Shown here piece by piece: positions 35,976-47,681 of a stretch of 64,000 bases of DNA. Positions within the stretch are counted from its first letter, which is position 1. Each line of letters begins with the position of its first letter. Both the position numbers and the translations under genes were made by a program. The notes beneath the pieces are model-generated. The model saw only the letters and a program-made list of their open reading frames with translations. It made no database searches and was not told the DNA's origin. Location of the stretch: NCBI RefSeq assembly GCF_048544455.1, contig NC_133536.1:28088152-28152151 (forward strand), in the 5' to 3' direction. Source of the stretch: Silene latifolia. Its lineage: Eukaryota; Streptophyta; Magnoliopsida; Caryophyllales; Caryophyllaceae.

Positions 35976-36045
35976 AACTTCTTGAATCTTGTTTTCATAA
36001 AACGCATGCAACATATGTTCAACTTCAACCTTGAGTGGTTTAGCA
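35976..36045 (-). pseudogene. CYCH: Cyclin H copy B, truncated exon
   Basis: This matches the copy A exon at 33536-33638 but starts abruptly inside it, at the A/B duplication junction. It encodes part of the NKIHEVC-preceding block (HMLNFNLEW on the opposite strand is a shadow). The next exon of this copy is separated from it by the Helitron. Confidence 0.8.
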
Positions 36046-36844
36046 CTAGAATGTTTATCACCCTAGCTCAAACAAAGAAGTCCCTCAAAACATCAGAAAT
36101 ATAGCATCTATAAAACTATATTAAAAGGGTAACCTTAAAAGGCCACGTAGACAAAGCCATGTAGGCGGAAAAAAAAACCATGCGTGCATTACGAATGCCA
36201 CATTGGCTTAGAAAAAAGCCACGCACACTCTTCCAATTGCCACGCACACACTCCCTATTGCCACGCATATCAATTTATTTAACCATTTTTTCCTTTATTT
36301 AATGAAATGACCTTTTAACTTTCCTTTCATCATTACTATATATATACTCAGTAGTTATGTACCATATTTTTTATTTTCCCTTCATTCATAAAATTGAGAG
36401 AATTAGTAATAGAATTTTTCATATATATAACTATTATATTCACCCTAATTTTCAATTTTATTCAAAAAAAATCTATAAAATCTTATTAAAAGACTAATCT
36501 AAAAAATGTGACATGGCAAGTTTAATTCTGATGTGGCAACTTTTAATGTGACATGACAAAAAAACGTGACATCAATTACCAAATTAAGAAAATTAAAAAA
36601 TGTAAGTTAAAAAAATTAAGGTATAAACACAAAAAAAAGAAAGAAAAAAATATGGTAAACTATTGATCTCCTCTCATAATTTTTGTTATTTATTTACCTT
36701 ATTTATTTAACCATTATTTCCTTTATTTAATGAAATGACCTTTTAACTTTCCTTTCATCATTACTATATATACTCAATAGTTATGTACCATATTTTTTTA
36801 TTTTCCTTTCATTCATAAAATTTGAGAGAATTAGTAATAGAATT

Positions 36845-36849
<5 letters not shown>

Positions 36850-36899
<50 letters not shown>
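36850..36899. repeat. (AT)n microsatellite
   Basis: About 25 AT units inside the second internal repeat of the Helitron. The other two units have only a short ATATATA at this place, so it expanded after the internal duplication. Confidence 0.95.
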
Positions 36900-36900
<1 letters not shown>

Positions 36901-38614
36901 CTATTATATTCACCCTAATTTTCAATTTTATTCAAAAAAATAGCACCTAAAGTAAACATAGAAAAGTAAATTAATTATTCCGTTTTTTATTATTCTTATG
37001 TTTTGTATTAATTTGTTATTATTTTTTGTGTTTGTATTAATATTGCATGGGAATGAATTTCCAACTTTATTCAAAATTAAGGTATAAATTAAACACAAAA
37101 AAGAAAGAAAAAAATATTGTAAACTATTGATCTCCTCTCATAAATTTTGTTATTTATTTACCTTAGTTATTTAACCATTATTTCCTTTATTTAATGAAAT
37201 AACCTTTTAGCTTTCCTTTCATCATTACTATATATACTCAGTAGTTATGTACCATATTTTTTATTTTCATTTCATTCATAAAATTTGAGAGAATTAGTAA
37301 TAGAATTTTCCATATATATAACTATTATATTCACCCTAATTTTCAATTTTATTCAAAAAAATAGCACCTAAAGTATACATATAAAAGTAAATTAATTGTT
37401 TCATTTTTATTATTCTTATATTTTGTATTAATTTGTTGTTATTTTTTGTGTTTGTATTAATATTGCAGGAGAATGAATTACCAACTTTATTCAAAAAATT
37501 GGTAGGTAAGGTATAGCTAAAGAACTAAATTAATTATTTCGCCTTTTGTTTTTATTATATTTTGAATTAATAAGAATATTATTAGTTATTTTTTTTTTGT
37601 GTTTATATTAATATTGCAGGAGAATGAATTTTCAACTTTATTCAAAAAATTGGTAGGCAAAGTATACATAGAAAACTAAATTAATTGTTTAACTTTATAT
37701 TTTTGTTATATTTTGAATTAATTAGAATTTTATTAGTTTTTTTTGTGTTTGTATTAATATTATAGGAGGATGACATAATCACGTATCAATAACAATGCAC
37801 GAGATTGGAAATAATGGCTATGGATCTTCTTTATAGATTTTTACTTTGTTTCAATGACTTTCACTTTTGTCGGTTTTTCTTTTTTTCTATAATATTGTAT
37901 TTGAAATATCGAATGGTAGCAAAAATCTTTAATAAGTTGTTGACATGTTGTTACATTATTGTCTTTCACTCTTTCCTACACTTGAGTCTCCTTTGTAACA
38001 CTTATGTTCTATTTTTATTTTGTCAAACAGGTTACAAATCAAACTGCTAGCCAAACTGTTAAAGTATGCACATATGTCAATTTGATCTTATCATAGTGTT
38101 ATAATATGCATAATAAATGCTATGCATAATTAGTAATTAGTTAGAAACTGATTCTTATTCTCCAATTCATTGTTTCAATTCCAATGCTTCCAGGCCTTTA
38201 AATCATTTTTTTTTGTTTTCTATCAAATATACTATTCTGTAACTCACAATATTTTTTGGATAAATAATTTTTTTTGAATGATTTGTTTATATTTTATTTT
38301 CTCATGAATTAGGAAAGGCTAATATTTCGTATGAAGTATAATAGTATTATTTTGATTATAATTCATGTCACATGAATTCGCCATGTCATATTAAAAATAT
38401 GCAACATCATATTTAAATATGCCACGTCACATTAAATTTTAATCTAGGTGGCTTTTTGGATCATATGTTACTTTGTCTAGGTGGCGTTTATTTGTCATTT
38501 TAGGGTAGCCTTTTAATTACATTTTATAGATTAAACAAATGATTGAGAGAGAGGGACTACTCCATATAAGTTATTCACAAATTAAACACTTAAACACAAT
38601 CAATTATTAACGAT

Positions 38615-38631
38615 CCCGTGATTTTCACGGG
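38615..38631. other. Helitron 3' terminal hairpin
   Basis: Six-base stem CCCGTG/CACGGG with a 5-base loop, 8 bases before the terminal CTAG. Confidence 0.92.
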
Positions 38632-38706
38632 CTCCAAAACTAGTTGAATAGATTATAAAACTAGCTTCAAGAAAGAGTAAAAGACATGATCTTATCAAAG
38701 CATTAC

Positions 38707-38797
38707 CATTGTTTTCTGAATCCCTTTTCCGTTTAGGATGAGAGAATGATACATCAGCGTCAATCTCCAAAGAAGCTGTACCATACTTCACCAACAC
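38707..38797 (-). pseudogene. CYCH: Cyclin H copy B, first retained exon
   Basis: Encodes YGTASLEIDADVSFSHPKRK with a donor after CAATG, matching 33763-33853 and about 57830-57918. Copy B retains only this exon and the truncated one at 35976-36045, separated by the Helitron. Confidence 0.85.
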
Positions 38798-39169
38798 CGA
38801 ATATCAATGTACATTTTGTTATGTGGGAAAATGAATTACATAGCTTAGTGTACATATTCTAAGAATTTTGAGGTGCCAGCCAAAAGAAAACCGAAAAATC
38901 AATGTAAAATGTGCACAATAATCAAATTTTAAAAATTGTTGGCATAAAAGATACTAGAAAATTTTCTAGGGTTTCTCCTAGGGTTCGTGTCGAGGTCTAG
39001 GGTTTAGGTCTTGGTTTCCTCCTCCGGTTCGAGGCTTCTCTCACGCTTTCAAACGTGAGATTGGCTTGCTTTTGTTTTGTTTTCTTTTGTTTGCTTTTTC
39101 GTTGTTGTGTAGGATCAGAATTTAGGGCTTTTTCCGATAGCTTCATCTTCGTGGAAAGGGAAAGGTGTT

Positions 39170-40611
39170 GTGGGAACGACTGTTGATGCGATTGCGTGGG
39201 ACGAAGGGACTGATGAAGAAGATGCGAGGGGGCAGTTGATGTTGGTGGGGAAGATATGGGCACAAAAATCTATCAATGTGAAGGCGGTTGTTGAGACGGT
39301 GATCAAGATTTGGAACCCTATCAAACCAATTATTTGCAATATTATCGATGCTAAGGAGAAGACGTTTGTGTTTCGTTTTGGAGCAGCGCGAGATAAGGAG
39401 AAGCTGTTGGAGAATCAACCTTGGCACTTCGACAAATTTTTGTGGTGTTTCAATGAGCCAAATCATGCGGGTAAGATCACGAATACTCTTCTTTTTCACG
39501 TTCTATTGTGGGCGAGAGTATATGATTTGCCGATTTCTGAGCGAAAGAGCGAGGCTAATTCTATGAGGATGGGGACGATGTTGGGTTCGTACATTGGGAT
39601 GGAGGTAGGGCCTAATCCTGAGATGGATAGGGCTATTCGGATCAGAATTTTTCACCATGTTAGAAACCCTTTGAAGGCTTCGATTCCCATTCGTCTGAAC
39701 TCTGGGAAGGTGGAGTCTTTTGAGGTAAAATATGAGCGTTTACCGACGTACTGTTATGGCCGTGGGGTGCTAGGGCATGGGGAAAAGTATTGTGAAGAAG
39801 GTCCGTTCGAGGAAGAGGATTTAAAATTCGGGGATTGGCTTCGAGCTTCTCCGTGGAAGATTACAAAAACAGTGAAGGAGGGGACAGGGAAAGTTATGCG
39901 GTCTCTTAATACGGTTTTAGAGGAGGAGGGAAAGAAAGATGAGGAAGATGTTATTGCTAAAATTATTGATAAATTGCAGCATATAGCAGTGGGTTTAAGG
40001 GGAAGGAAGTCAGGGGCGGAGGAAAGGGATGATGTTAACAGAGGAGGGAAAGGATTGCAAGGAGGGTTGCGAGAGAATGTTCAGGTGGTAGTGGATGGAG
40101 GGGACATTATTGATGGTAGTGGTATGGGGGATTCTGGACAACACGTTGAAGGAGGGAGGAGGATGGAGGATCGTGGTGGAATGCAACAGCTGGGTGGTAG
40201 CAGTGGGAGGGGAGTAGACATTGTGGTGGAAGAGAGTGGAGATCGAGTGGAGGAACGGATGGATGGGGGAGTGTTGGCAGAAGCTTAGACAATGGGTTAA
40301 GGGGGCACAAAGAGGGGGATGCTGAGAAGACGAATATGGGGGTAATGGCTGGTCTGAGGGGAGGTGATATATTGAATGTGATGGGCGATAAAAAAGGAGG
40401 TACAGAGGGAAGGGGGAGTAAGTGGGTTTGGTTGCCAAGGGAAGGAGGTAGTAGGGAGAACCAGGAGGGCGAGAAGGTGTTGGGGGAGAAGAGGTGTCGT
40501 GGTTCGGAGGACAGATTGGAGAGCGGGAAGAAAGCGAAGAATTCGAAAGACGGGGGCGTCATTATACCTGAGGCGGTGGTTGAGAGTGCTCAACCCTGCC
40601 GGGCCCAATGA
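39170..40611 (+). pseudogene. LINE ORF1 (DUF4283 / zinc knuckle)
   Basis: The nucleic-acid-binding protein of plant L1 elements. A DUF4283 domain is seen (KEKLLENQPWHFDKFLW), then a CCHC-type knuckle at ERLPTYCYGRGVLGHGEKYC, where the second Cys is Arg. No ATG lies in frame after the upstream stop at 39110, so the true start is lost. The main frame stops at 40288, while the C-terminal part continues in another frame to 40611. Its TGA overlaps the ATG of ORF2 (ATGA), the tight ORF1/ORF2 arrangement expected for L1 elements. Confidence 0.85.
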
Positions 40612-43600
40612 GTCTTTTGAGTTTAAACTGCCGGGGATTGGGCCACCCCGATGCAGTTGGAGCACTCCGTTACTTAATAAGACGGGAGGCCCCGGCCATG
40701 GTGTTTCTTTGCGAGGCGAAACTAAGTGGTCGTGAAATGAGGACTGTTCGCGCAAAATTCGAAGGGTACGCGGGATTGGAAGTTTATAGTGTGGGCAGGT
40801 CTGGAGGTCTCCCTTTCTGGTGGAGAATGGATATAGATTGTGAGTTTGTTTCAGCTTCGGTTCATTACATGGACTTTATTGTGAGAGATGGGTCGGGAGA
40901 TTGGCGAGTGACTTGTTTTTATGGGTGGCCCGTTGTTGCTGATAGGCACCTTTCTTGGCAACTCCTGTGGATTCTTGGGAGGCAATCTTCGCTTCCGTGG
41001 ATGTGTATCGGGGATTTTAATGAGATTTTGTTTGCTAATGAAATGAAGGGTGGGAATCGGGCGCAGTGGCAGATGAACAATTTCAGGGAGGCAGTGGAAG
41101 AGTGTGGTTTGGCTGACATTCAATATGAGGGATATGGGTATACTTGGGACAATGGAAAATCGGGTGAGGCTAATAGGCAAAGCAGGATTGATAGGGCAAT
41201 GGGAATGGGTGAGTGGAAAGATAAATTTCCGTATGCTAGACTTATCCATCTTGAGCGAGAGTGGTCAGATCATTCACCGCTTAAGCTTATTTTGGATAGG
41301 CGAGGGGAGAGGGAAAGTTGCACATCTAAGTTCCGTTTTGAGCAAGTGTGGGTGGGGGAGGATGGTTGTGAGGAGGTTGTGGTAAGGGGCTTTGACCGTG
41401 GGGGTGAGGACTTGGTCGAGGCTTTACGAGCTAGTGCGATGGAACTTCAGTCGTTGAAGAAGATAAGTATCGGTAAAATTGTTAAAGCTATTGCCATGAA
41501 AAGGAGACAAATTGCCCGGCTAAATGAAGGAGGGAGGTCGGTGGAAGAGGTAAAAAAGCGAAGGAAATTGGTAGGCGAAGTGGCGGATTTGTGTCGACAA
41601 GAGGAGCAATTTTGGAGGCAACGATCGAGGGCGTTATGGCTCAAGGATGAGGATCGTAACACAAGTTTTTTCCATCGACAAGCAGGGCAACGAAAGGCGA
41701 AAAATCACATTGCTAAACTGGTGGATGACAATGGTGTGACGAGAGTGGGTGATGTGGCTGTTTCCGAGGTGGCAACGGGGTATTTCCAGAACCTCTTTAG
41801 GAAGTCGCAGGTGCGGGATTTTGGGGAGGTGCTGGTGGGGATGGAAGGACGGGTCACGACTGCTATGAATAATATTCTTAGGCGTGATTATAGGGAGGAG
41901 GAGGTGTTAGAGGGGTTGAACCAAATGCACCCGCTCAAGGCACCGGGACCGGATGGTATGAATGGGTTTTTTACCAAACTTACTGGCACATTGTTGGGCC
42001 ATTAGTGACACGCACAGTCCTTCGAGTCCTTGGTGGAGATCCTATGCCGGAGGGCCTTAATCACACGCATATAGTTCTGATGCCGAAAAAGAAAGCCCCG
42101 GACAAAATTCAAGACTTTCGCCCGATTAGTCTCTGTAATGTGGTTTATAAGCTTATCTCAAAAGTCCTTGCGAACCGGTTGAAGCTATTCTTAGGTGAGG
42201 TCGTATCCAAAAATCAAAGTGCTTTCACTCCAGGAAGGTTAATAACGGATAATGTTCTTATTGCGTTGGAGCTTTTCCATTTTATGAAGAATTCTAGAAG
42301 TGTGGAGTGTAATATGGCTATTAAGCTTGATATGGCCAAAGCTTATGACCGAGTCGAGTGGGATTTTTTGGAAGCTACTCTGAGATAGATGGGGTTCGAT
42401 GAGGCTTGGGTGGGAAGGGTGATGTTGTGCGTTTCAACGGTATCGTCGGCTGTTCTTATAAACAGTAATGCGAAGGAGTGTTTTAGTCCAGAGAGGGGAT
42501 TAAGACAAGGGGACCCTCTCTCTCCGTATTTGTTCATTTTATGTGCCAAGGTGTTGTCCAATCTGTTGAGGCGTGCGGTGGAACGAGATGCTCTTCATGG
42601 GGTTCGGGTTTCGATGATGGCCCCTGTGGTTTCGCATTTACTTTTCGCGGACGATAGTATTTTCTTTTTGCGGGCTACAATGGAGGAGGCTGCTACTGTT
42701 AATCAAATTTTTCGCTGCTATGAACACGCTTCCGGGCAGCTTGTGAATTTAAGCAAAACGACGGTCTCCTTTAGCAAGGGGGTGGGAGAGGATCGAAGGG
42801 TGCGAATTGCGAATTTTTTAGGCGTGGAAAAAGTGGAGCAGGCGAGGTATCTCGGGTTGCCAACCGTGGTGGGTCGATCCAAAAAACCAATTCTTGATAT
42901 AATTCATGAGAAGCTTCAAAAGCGATTACAAGGGTGGGAGGGAAGTACTTGTCTAGGGTGGGTAGGGAGGTTCTCATAAAGGCAGTAGCCAATGCTCTTC
43001 CTACTTATGTTATGAGTATTTTTATGCTTCCGGCGACTTTTTGTGATGAGTTGAGGAAATTGGTTTCGAGGTTCTGGTGGGGGACGGAGGAGGGGAAGAA
43101 GACGATCAGTTGGGTGGCTTGGAAGCGGCTTTGCAGACCAAAGAGCATAGGCGGGATGAAGTTCAAAGATTTTCGCAAATCGAACATGGCTCTTCTCGGG
43201 AAACAAGCGTGGAGGCTCCTTACATCCCCGGAGTGTTTGTGGGCACGGGTGATGTGTGGTAAGTACTTCCAAAATTGCAGCTTTCTTGAGGCCCGGGTTG
43301 GCCACAATCCGAGTTATACTTGGAGGGGCATTGTGGAGGCAAGGGACGGAATGGGTAGAGGGCTTCGTCGTAGGATTAGGAACGGGCAAGATACGCTTAT
43401 CTGGGGTGATGCTTGGCTGCCTTCGACCCATTCAGGTAGGGTGGTCTCTCCATGTGTGGCTGGAAGGGAAATGGCGCGAGTGGAGGAGCTTTTGAATAGT
43501 GATGGGTATGGGTGGAACGAGCAGAAAATTGAAGAGTTTTTCCTTCCGTTTGAAAGGGAACGGATCAGAGATATTAAACTTGGGAGACTACCTCGACCGG

Positions 43601-44680
43601 ACTCGTGGTATTGGGCGCTTGAAAAGGATGGTAATTATAGTGTTAAGTCGGCCTATAGGATGTGGGAAGGGACCGATTTGAGTATGGCGGAACCGTCAAG
43701 CTGGGAAAGGGAGAAGTGGATTTAGAGCAAGCTATGGAACACGCGGATTTGGCCTCGGATAAAGCTCTTTTTCCGGCAAATGTGCAATGACGCGATAGCT
43801 ACAAAGGTAAATATTTCTTCTCGAGTCGGTAGTGAGGATGCTATGTGTCCTTTGTGTCGTTGTCACTATGAGTCGTCTCTTCATCTGTTTAGGGATTGTT
43901 GGGTGGCAAAGGGGGTGTGGGAAAGCTTGCAGGTGGAACCTCAGTGGGGGGGGCATGGTTATGGGTATCCGTGATTGGGTGGAAGGAAGGTGGAAGGAGA
44001 TGGATGAGGAAGGGCGTGAGTTTTTGTTGGTGGGGTGCTGGGCTATTTGGGAGGCGAGAAATCGGGTTGTGTTTGAAGATACGCGGGTGGATGTGTGTGC
44101 CATAGTCAAGCGAGTTTGGGATGTGGTAGGGGAGATGGAAAGAGCATGGTTGGAAGTGTTGGGGCAAGATCAGGGGGATGATAGGAGAGGATATGTGGCG
44201 CGGCAGGAGGGTTGGCGGGTTCCGGAGGAGGGGTGGGTGAAGCTAAATGTGGATGTGGGGGTGAAGGAGGGCGTTGGAGTGAGTGTTGGAGCAGTGTGTC
44301 GGGATGCGATGGGAAGTGTTCTTTGGGGGCTGTCTATACAAAGGCGTTAGGTGTGGGACCCGAGGATAGCGGAAGCAGTGGCAGTGCTCGATGGCATGGA
44401 GGAAGCAGCTCGGATGGGGCATGATAGGATCGTGGTTGAAGGCGATTGTTTAGAAGTGATGGAGGCGCTGAAGCAACGAAAGTCGGGCAGCAGTTAGTTT
44501 TTTCTAGTTATAGATGATATTTTAAATATTTGTTCTTTATTTACGTCAGTTAGGTGGTCGCATATTAGTCGTATTAATAATGAGGTGGCTCATGCTCTTG
44601 CGCATGTGTTACCAGTGTCGGTAGGACGATATGTTTGGAATAGGTGTTTGCCCGATGTTGTAAGCCGTTTGCTTGAGTAA
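40608..44680 (+). pseudogene. LINE ORF2 (endonuclease, RT, RNase H)
   Basis: AP-type endonuclease at 40608 to about 41300, with SLNCRGLG, FLCEAKL, IGDFNEIL and SDHSPLKL supplying the catalytic Asn, Glu, Asp and His residues. RT follows from about 41930: HPLKAPGPDGMNG, FRPISLCNVVYKLISK, FTPGRLITDN, DMAKAYDRVEW, GLRQGDPLSPYLF and the catalytic LLFADDS. Next come a zf-RVT part (about 43727-43930, CPLCRCHYESSLHLFRDC) and a plant RNase H (about 44230-44640, KLNVDVGVKEGVG). The frame is interrupted by a shift at about 42000, a TAG at 42386, a shift near 42950, a TAG at 43723, a shift near 43960 and later stops. Confidence 0.9.
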
Positions 44681-44732
44681 TGATATGGATGTACCCTTTT
44701 GGGGTTTCAAAAAAAAAAAAAATTTAATTGCA

Positions 44733-44809
44733 TTACACACTACACAGGTCGCAAAGATCAGTCAGTGAATGCAATTTCATCAGCTCCATCAATCGAAGAC
44801 TGATGCTTC
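44733..44809 (-). other. Short exon-like piece, copy B
   Basis: Counterpart of 34001-34079 and 57601-57679, but two bases shorter, so the small frame is shifted. The LINE tail ends just to its right on this strand. Confidence 0.3.
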
Positions 44810-45085
44810 CTCTGTGCAAAATAGAAAACATAAACAGAAAGGCAAGTGAGTATGCATGCAAGAAAATTACCACAAACAAAAGAGATGCAACATGAAACCA
44901 TTGTTTTTCATTCAACTTTCAATGATCACATACAAGAAACTCCACACCTTTGGTTTCTAACAACTGTAATTTTTAACATTCGAATTCTAAAATGCAAAGC
45001 ACAAATAAAAATACAAAACACATAAAACCATCTTCCTGAAACAACCTCTTTAGGGGATCTAATAACACGAACCAACAACTACTAC

Positions 45086-46319
45086 TCACACCCAATCGAG
45101 CTTCTGCAACTTATGAGGCAAATAATACTCAGTCAAGTACTGAAAACCAAAAGAACTAAGCGCCTGAATTTCAGCCTTTTTCTTTGTCTGAACCATCCGC
45201 TTCAGCTCCTTAACCCAGCCAGGATTATTCTTCACAAAATCCTCCTTCAACAGATCGTTCCCCACCTTAATATCCTGCTCGGTCATAGGCAACCTACTTT
45301 GCTCCGGAATCTCATACTTCTCCAAATCACTAGGCCTAATCCCTAACCACTTAATATCATGTGTAATCAAACTATAACTATCATACGACATATTCTTCGA
45401 CCCACACCCATAAACCGACAATATCTTCAACCCATATGGATCACCATCCACCAATGCCAAAACACGTAACCCCAACTTCCGCTGAATCGATCTTACTAAG
45501 AAACAACCTGGTAGAGACATCAGGCTGTCCTTTCCCTATAATAATAATACAAGGAAATCGATTATAAAACTCATCCTCGTCCAATCTAAAAAACACATCA
45601 TCTTTTTCCACTATTAGAACAAACAATGCATCAGTTTCCTTGGTAATAATCTCAACACAATCAATATTGGCCGGTATCACTTTCCCACTTAGTCCCATTT
45701 TAGCACAATCAATCTTATGACCCTTTTCGGTAAATACTAATCTTCCGATCACCGCTCCTTTCGTCGACGCCATCACACCCAAACTTGACCGAGTAAAACC
45801 AACCATACACGCAACATCATCCAAAACGGCGTCGCTCTGAGTCTGATCCTGAAACAAAGGCACATCATTATAATACAAATCACGCTTCGTAACATGAATA
45901 CCCTTACGAGCCACCTGGTGAAGAAGCGCAAGAATACGCGCAGTAATGGTTGCTTTACGAACAGTAGAGACGGATTTAAACCTGCGACTAGATGGATTGT
46001 TTTTAAGAATCAAACATTTCCGTGTAGGATGGAAAAGATGGCTAGAAGGAGCACGTGAAGGTACCGAGAAGCTAAAGCCTTTACCGGTGTTGATTGATTC
46101 GGCAGAATCCGAAATTAGGGTTTCGATTTTTTCCTGGACTTGTGAGGGTTTGGCGCGGGTGACTTCAACAAAATTACAATTGCGTGTGGATGTGAATGCT
46201 AACTCATCGGGGTCGCGGTCAGAAGGTGGTGTGAGTGCGATGTCGTAGGGGATATCGTAGGGGTCTTTTTCAAGCTTGGAGATGATATCTCGATCCGATT
46301 CAAGGTCGGTGAGGATCAT
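45086..46319 (-). pseudogene. TOP6A: DNA topoisomerase VI subunit A, copy B (frameshifted)
   Basis: Same gene as copy A with the same ATG (46319) and TATA box (46381-46388). The N-terminal part with the catalytic Tyr ([12 protein letters not shown]) and the Toprim Glu (IVEKD) is intact. Near 45487 a 4-base GATC-type duplication (SKIDSAEV instead of SKIQRKLG) shifts the frame before the DGDPYG motif. The rest, ending at DWV with TGA at 45086, is preserved in the other frame. It is therefore a recent pseudogene. It retains the family stop codon that copy A has lost. Confidence 0.92.
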
Positions 46320-46746
46320 ATTGTTGTATTGATGATGTTTCAATGGGTTAATGGGTTAATGACTTGATGTTTTGGATGCTCTTTTATATGATGGTAATGG
46401 CGTGCGTACTTAGAAATCCTAATGGGCTTTGTATGTTATCTCGTCTATATTTCTATCTAGACATGTGATTTGTAAAACCCGTATTTATCGGGGTTGAACC
46501 ACAAGGATGGTGGACGTTTCTACCTAGCTCGTTCAAGTCTCAATTTAGCCTAAGCAAATAAAACAGGTTGTTGATTATAAACTAATATGCAAACTAGATA
46601 TGAAAATAAGCTAATATAAAAAGTAATTGATCAAATATGGAAAAAATTAAAGCCTTTGGGTTCACTTGGGTAATAGAGCATGAAACAAGGTTAAAATGAG
46701 ATATGGGTAAATAACAATGGTCAAGGGTTTACGCCTAATTTCTTAG

Positions 46747-47266
46747 TCACCTTAAGTTCCTTAACAAATTTATGATGTCTATGATGTCTTTGAATGATGC
46801 AAACTCAATGCATCTTTCTGGGATGATGGTATCATTGGATCTTGAAAAGGTGGTTTTGGCAGTGAAAACTATCTTGTATGGATGTTTGGTAACTCTATAA
46901 TCGCCACTATTTTCGCTCACACGAAAATTTGTAATATACCGGACTTCACCTTCGACTACCAACGACTTGTGTTTCCATATAAGTCTCTTATGAATGGTAG
47001 CTTGTATTTTTTTCCCCTAAAAAATACGCATGTACAATAAAAGTTGTATAATTAATATCGTAAATCGTATGAACGTTAATTAACCTGGGTAGTTTAGTTT
47101 TACCTCAGAGTCCATGAGTATGAAGTCTAAGTTATTTGCTTCTTCTTTGTCAGGGTAAACTTGTTCCCATGCATAAACAATCCTTCCATTGATGTGCCAA
47201 GACTCTTTCTCTGGGGTGATTGACTCAATAGGATCAGAAATGTTTCCGGCAGCCATTGACGAACAA
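46747..47266 (-). pseudogene. RPA1-like (DUF223) Helitron protein, truncated
   Basis: Exon 1 (47266-47104) starts with ATG: MAAGNISDPIESITPEKESW, then GRIVYAWEQVYPDKE and LDFILMDSE. The intron has GT/AG borders. Exon 2 (47016-46747) reads KKIQATIHKRLIW, EGEVRYITNFRV, SGDYRVTKHPYKI and IEFASFKDIIDII. This is the first OB-fold region of plant RPA1-like/DUF223 proteins, known as accessory single-strand-binding proteins of plant Helitrons. The frame ends four codons after the fragment joins foreign sequence, so the rest of the protein is lost. The position next to a Helitron 5' end supports a transposon origin rather than a host RPA gene. Confidence 0.7.
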
Positions 47267-47681
47267 TAAAAACTCTGTAAAATAATTGTGTATGTGAGTT
47301 TTAGTTATGAGTGATTATATTGTGGTAGATGTTGAGATATATATATAAAGAATGAAGCATGAATTTGAGTGACTATCCATTACGTTGGGTTGTTGAAAAT
47401 TGCTTATTTTTTAGGTATTTTCTATGTGTTGTTAAGGATACACTAATCTCCACTATATTTTAGGCAAAATAATAGGGAATAGTGTGAATGTTAGATATGC
47501 AGTTTTAAGAGAGATTATTGTATGGTTAGGATAATATTGGTAGATTAGTACGTGAGATTAGTGGGTTGATTTTTTAGTGGGCCCAGGCGTATAGGATTGA
47601 TAAATTAGTCTTTTGGGTAGGCGTTTGTTGCTTAGGCGGGAAAAAAGTGTTTTTGGTTTCTGTATTATTATATTGTATAGA
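46771..47681 (-). mobile_element. 5' end of a second Helitron with RPA-like gene
   Basis: On the minus strand, position 47681 begins TCTATACAATATAATAAT after an A, the canonical plant Helitron 5' terminus. The fragment carries a two-exon RPA-like gene. At about 46771 it is cut off and joins the TOP6A upstream region. No 3' hairpin or CTRR end is present. Near-identical 140-150-bp pieces of that upstream region lie on both sides (about 46629-46765 and 47686-47834). Confidence 0.7.

Larger units (their letters stand above)
36107..38643 (+). mobile_element. Non-autonomous Helitron, precise insertion
   Basis: It begins TCTATAAAACTATATT after an A (36106) and ends in a CCCGTG-atttt-CACGGG hairpin (38615-38631), 8 bases, then CTAG (38640-38643) before a T. 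These are the canonical Helitron 5'-TC, 3' hairpin and CTRR features with A/T target insertion. The empty site is visible at 33699/33700 in copy A and in copy C near 57979, so both ends are fixed to the base. There is no Rep/helicase gene. The interior has a ~430-bp unit repeated about three times (from about 36270, 36700 and 37150) and an AT microsatellite at 36850-36899. Its ends also carry GCCACGTAG/CTAGGTGGC-type subterminal inverted stretches. Confidence 0.95.
38938..44722 (+). mobile_element. Plant L1-type LINE, nearly full length
   Basis: 5' UTR (38938 to about 39112), ORF1, ORF2 with endonuclease, reverse transcriptase, zinc-binding and RNase H parts, and a 14-A tail (44709-44722). 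It sits in copy B between the cyclin H exon and TOP6A. Copies A and C give the empty site (AAAAATGAATTGC). The target duplication seems to be a short AAAAATT-type string that is hard to delimit in A-rich DNA. Its GC content is well above the flanks. Several frameshifts and stops break both ORFs, so it is dead. Confidence 0.93.

Noticed and set aside
37805-38050. 81-residue ORF in the Helitron
   Set aside because: Phe/Leu-rich translation of a T-rich stretch. No Helitron or captured-gene motif recognised.
40010-40755. Long antisense ORFs across LINE ORF1/ORF2
   Set aside because: Shadow frames of GC-rich sense coding DNA. The sense strand has the recognised domains.
46747-47266. Considered as a host RPA1 gene
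   Set aside because: Only the first OB-fold region is present, and it sits directly inside a Helitron 5' end, where RPA-like genes are known accessories.
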